This document shows positions 62,827 to 64,000 of a stretch of DNA of 64,000 nucleotides, piece by piece. The position numbers and the translations under genes were made by a program. Source of the stretch: Candidatus Poribacteria bacterium (GTDB lineage Bacteria > Abyssobacteria > SURF-5). The DNA lies in the NCBI GenBank assembly GCA_016215705.1, contig JACRIR010000207.1:1-64000 (forward strand), read 5' to 3'. How positions within the stretch are numbered: the first letter of the stretch is position 1; every line of letters starts with the position of its first letter. Under the pieces are notes generated by a model. The model searched no databases. It saw only the letters and a program-made list of their open reading frames with translations, and was not told the origin of the DNA.

Positions 62827-62851
62827 GCCGCCACTAGTCCTGCGAAATCGG

Positions 62852-62910
62852 AAACCCGGCTTATTCGGGGACACCATGCGGCATGGTGTCCCCGAATAAG
62901 CGCCGGTTTC
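62852..62910. repeat. GGGGACAC palindrome with extended arms
   Basis: TTATTCGGGGACACC and its complement around ATGCGGCAT, plus outer AAACC/GGTTT and GGC/GCC pairing. It is the region upstream of the kinase gene on the minus strand. Confidence 0.85.
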
Positions 62911-63071
62911 CTAGGAGCTCTTGACCCCACTGCGCGGTGTTGATTGTAAAAGAAACGCACCAGCAGCCCCAATGTCATTCCCGCGAAAGCGAGAATGACG
63001 CAGGGTGTTGCGTCTCCGGAGTTTAACCATGAACCATGAACCATGAACCGAGTTTCTTAGGAGAAACCGTG
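62911..63071. repeat. Intergenic repeats between kinase and binding-protein genes
   Basis: GTCATTCCCGCGAAAGCGAGAATGAC (about 62973-62998) is a small palindrome. AACCATG heptamers lie at 63022-63053, followed by TTTCTTAGGAGAAACC. No gene is seen. Confidence 0.7.
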
Positions 63072-64000
63072 TTATCCCGGGTTTCTCTGGTCTTCCTCCC
63101 TGAGCAGGGTCTCAGGCTTCAGGTCGATTTTCTCCAGCATCTTGTAAAGCTCGCCGTAGTCAGAGTCATTCGTCTCGACAAACTTTGTCGCATTCCCTAA
63201 CGCTGAAAGCGCCTCTCTGCCCTGAGGGTCTTGATCCATCGAGATCAGATAATGCTTTATCGCAGAGCGTATATTGAATTCAGAAGGCAGGTTCTTTGTT
63301 TCATCTTCACTGCGGGCCATTGTCTGATGGCACTCGAAACACGGAAGTTCAAGGTCCTTTCTCATCACAAAGGCATTCGATGGCGCCGGAGGAGACTGCG
63401 CCAGAATCTTGAGGTTCGACCCCATCAGATGATTCTCCCTTGCAATCATGTAGTAAATCAGGTCTTTTGCCGCTCCCACGTCCGCCTTGTTATGGAGCAC
63501 CGCGAGAATGGCGTCCTCATGGGTCCCCGTAAAATAGATATCCGAGAAATATCTCCGATAGTCGGTGATCCCATTCTTCTTGAAATAATAAAGCGGGAAG
63601 ACGTACCCTGCTGTCGTCGTCTTGCCTCCCATCACGAGACGTTTGCCCTTCATTTGTTCGAGACCCTCGATACCGCTGTCGGCGCGTACGAATATGATTC
63701 CCCTGTAGGTGGAGACGTCGCCGTAACTGGGCCGGGCGACCACCTCGACGTGCTCACGCACGGTGGTATAGGCCAGACTGCCGAGAAACGCAGCGTTAAT
63801 GTCTCCTCGCTCCAGGCTCTGGCAAGCTTCAATATACGTTGAAAAAAGCTTGAGCGTTACCGAGAATCTCTCGCCGAGCTTTTGCGACAAATAATTCGCC
63901 AGGGGCTCGTACCGCTGACTCTGAACCATCACATCTTGCTCCGGCACCAATCCGATTAGAATCTCGTATCGCTGCGGCACGTATCCGGAATTCTCTATGA
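63072..64000 (-). CDS. PhnD-like substrate-binding protein with haem c motif (5' partial)
   Basis: At least 302 residues; the reading frame stays open to the window edge, so the N-terminus and any signal peptide are missing. It has the PhnD/phosphonate-binding fold: YEILIGLVPEQD, YEPLANYLSQKLG, INAAFLGSLAYTTV, KGKRLVMGGKTTTAGYVFPLYYFKKNG, and NKADVGAAKDLIYYM. Unusually it carries CFECH near residue 226, a C-x-x-C-H haem c site. A periplasmic redox- or ligand-sensing role for the adjacent kinase is inferred. The neighbouring kinase has a large periplasmic domain. Confidence 0.75.
   Translation of the reverse strand, partial: IENSGYVPQRYEILIGLVPEQDVMVQSQRYEPLANYLSQKLGERFSVTLKLFSTYIEACQSLERGDINAAFLGSLAYTTVREHVEVVARPSYGDVSTYRGIIFVRADSGIEGLEQMKGKRLVMGGKTTTAGYVFPLYYFKKNGITDYRRYFSDIYFTGTHEDAILAVLHNKADVGAAKDLIYYMIARENHLMGSNLKILAQSPPAPSNAFVMRKDLELPCFECHQTMARSEDETKNLPSEFNIRSAIKHYLISMDQDPQGREALSALGNATKFVETNDSDYGELYKMLEKIDLKPETLLREEDQRNPG

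Overview
The window looks like a piece of the chromosome of a strictly anaerobic, moderately GC-rich bacterium from an environmental lineage. I infer this from a complete Wood-Ljungdahl carbon block, many Fe-S and flavin redox enzymes, two probable selenoproteins, a DUF1559-type prepilin and many short dispersed palindromes. An uncultivated acetogen-like or syntrophic lineage (for example Abyssubacteria, Omnitrophota or a similar candidate phylum) would fit, but the sequence alone does not fix the taxonomy. I saw no rRNA, tRNA, CRISPR array, transposase or phage gene.

Region 1 (about 0.6-22 kb, all + strand) is a Wood-Ljungdahl cluster. It holds formate-THF ligase, HdrC, HdrB, a double-length HdrA, an MvhD-like subunit with an in-frame TGA read here as selenocysteine, FolD, MetV, MetF, CO dehydrogenase (AcsA/CooS), a six-cluster ferredoxin, acetyl-CoA synthase (AcsB), both corrinoid Fe-S protein subunits (AcsC, AcsD), the corrinoid reductive activator, the methyltransferase AcsE and Ndk. 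The layout suggests a MetVF-HdrABC-MvhD electron-bifurcating methylene-THF reductase feeding acetyl-CoA synthesis, or the reverse. Formate dehydrogenase and acetate kinase are not in the window.

Region 2 (22-32 kb) has a FadR-type regulator with a palindromic operator at its own promoter. It is followed by two phytoene-desaturase-like flavoproteins, each followed by an SCP2-like lipid-binding protein. Then come a decayed MntA/HepT toxin-antitoxin pair, an FkbM methyltransferase and a Tat-exported amidohydrolase.

Region 3 (32-39 kb) holds a ferritin-like protein, a second probable selenoprotein (a TlpA-like thioredoxin with a U-x-x-C centre), a GNAT acetyltransferase, a six-haem cytochrome, a TetR regulator, a winged-helix/ferredoxin protein and a 55-residue small protein.

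Region 4 (38.7-57.5 kb) is a catabolic redox block. It contains two paralogous Old Yellow Enzyme/enoate-reductase-type flavoproteins flanking an Asp/Glu-racemase-like protein, EtfAB, a membrane ETF:quinone oxidoreductase, a three-subunit molybdoenzyme (membrane anchor, catalytic, Fe-S), an aconitase-type hydratase pair, an isocitrate-lyase-family C-C lyase, an unknown protein and a third, shorter OYE. A plausible reading is breakdown of an unsaturated or branched dicarboxylic acid, with electrons passed through ETF to the quinone pool.

Region 5 (57.6-64 kb) has a type IV-type pseudopilin and a convergent minus-strand signalling group: a sigma54 response regulator, a PilZ-like protein, a histidine kinase and a PhnD-like binding protein with a haem c motif, cut by the window edge.

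Two layers run across the window. At least five promoters share a similar AT-rich operator-like element just after the -10 box. Several families of dispersed repeats fill nearly every intergenic gap, including the gaps inside the Wood-Ljungdahl operon: a 40-bp palindrome beginning near ATTCGGGGACAC, degenerate AACCATG heptamers next to Shine-Dalgarno sites, and GTCATTCTGAGCGAAG elements.
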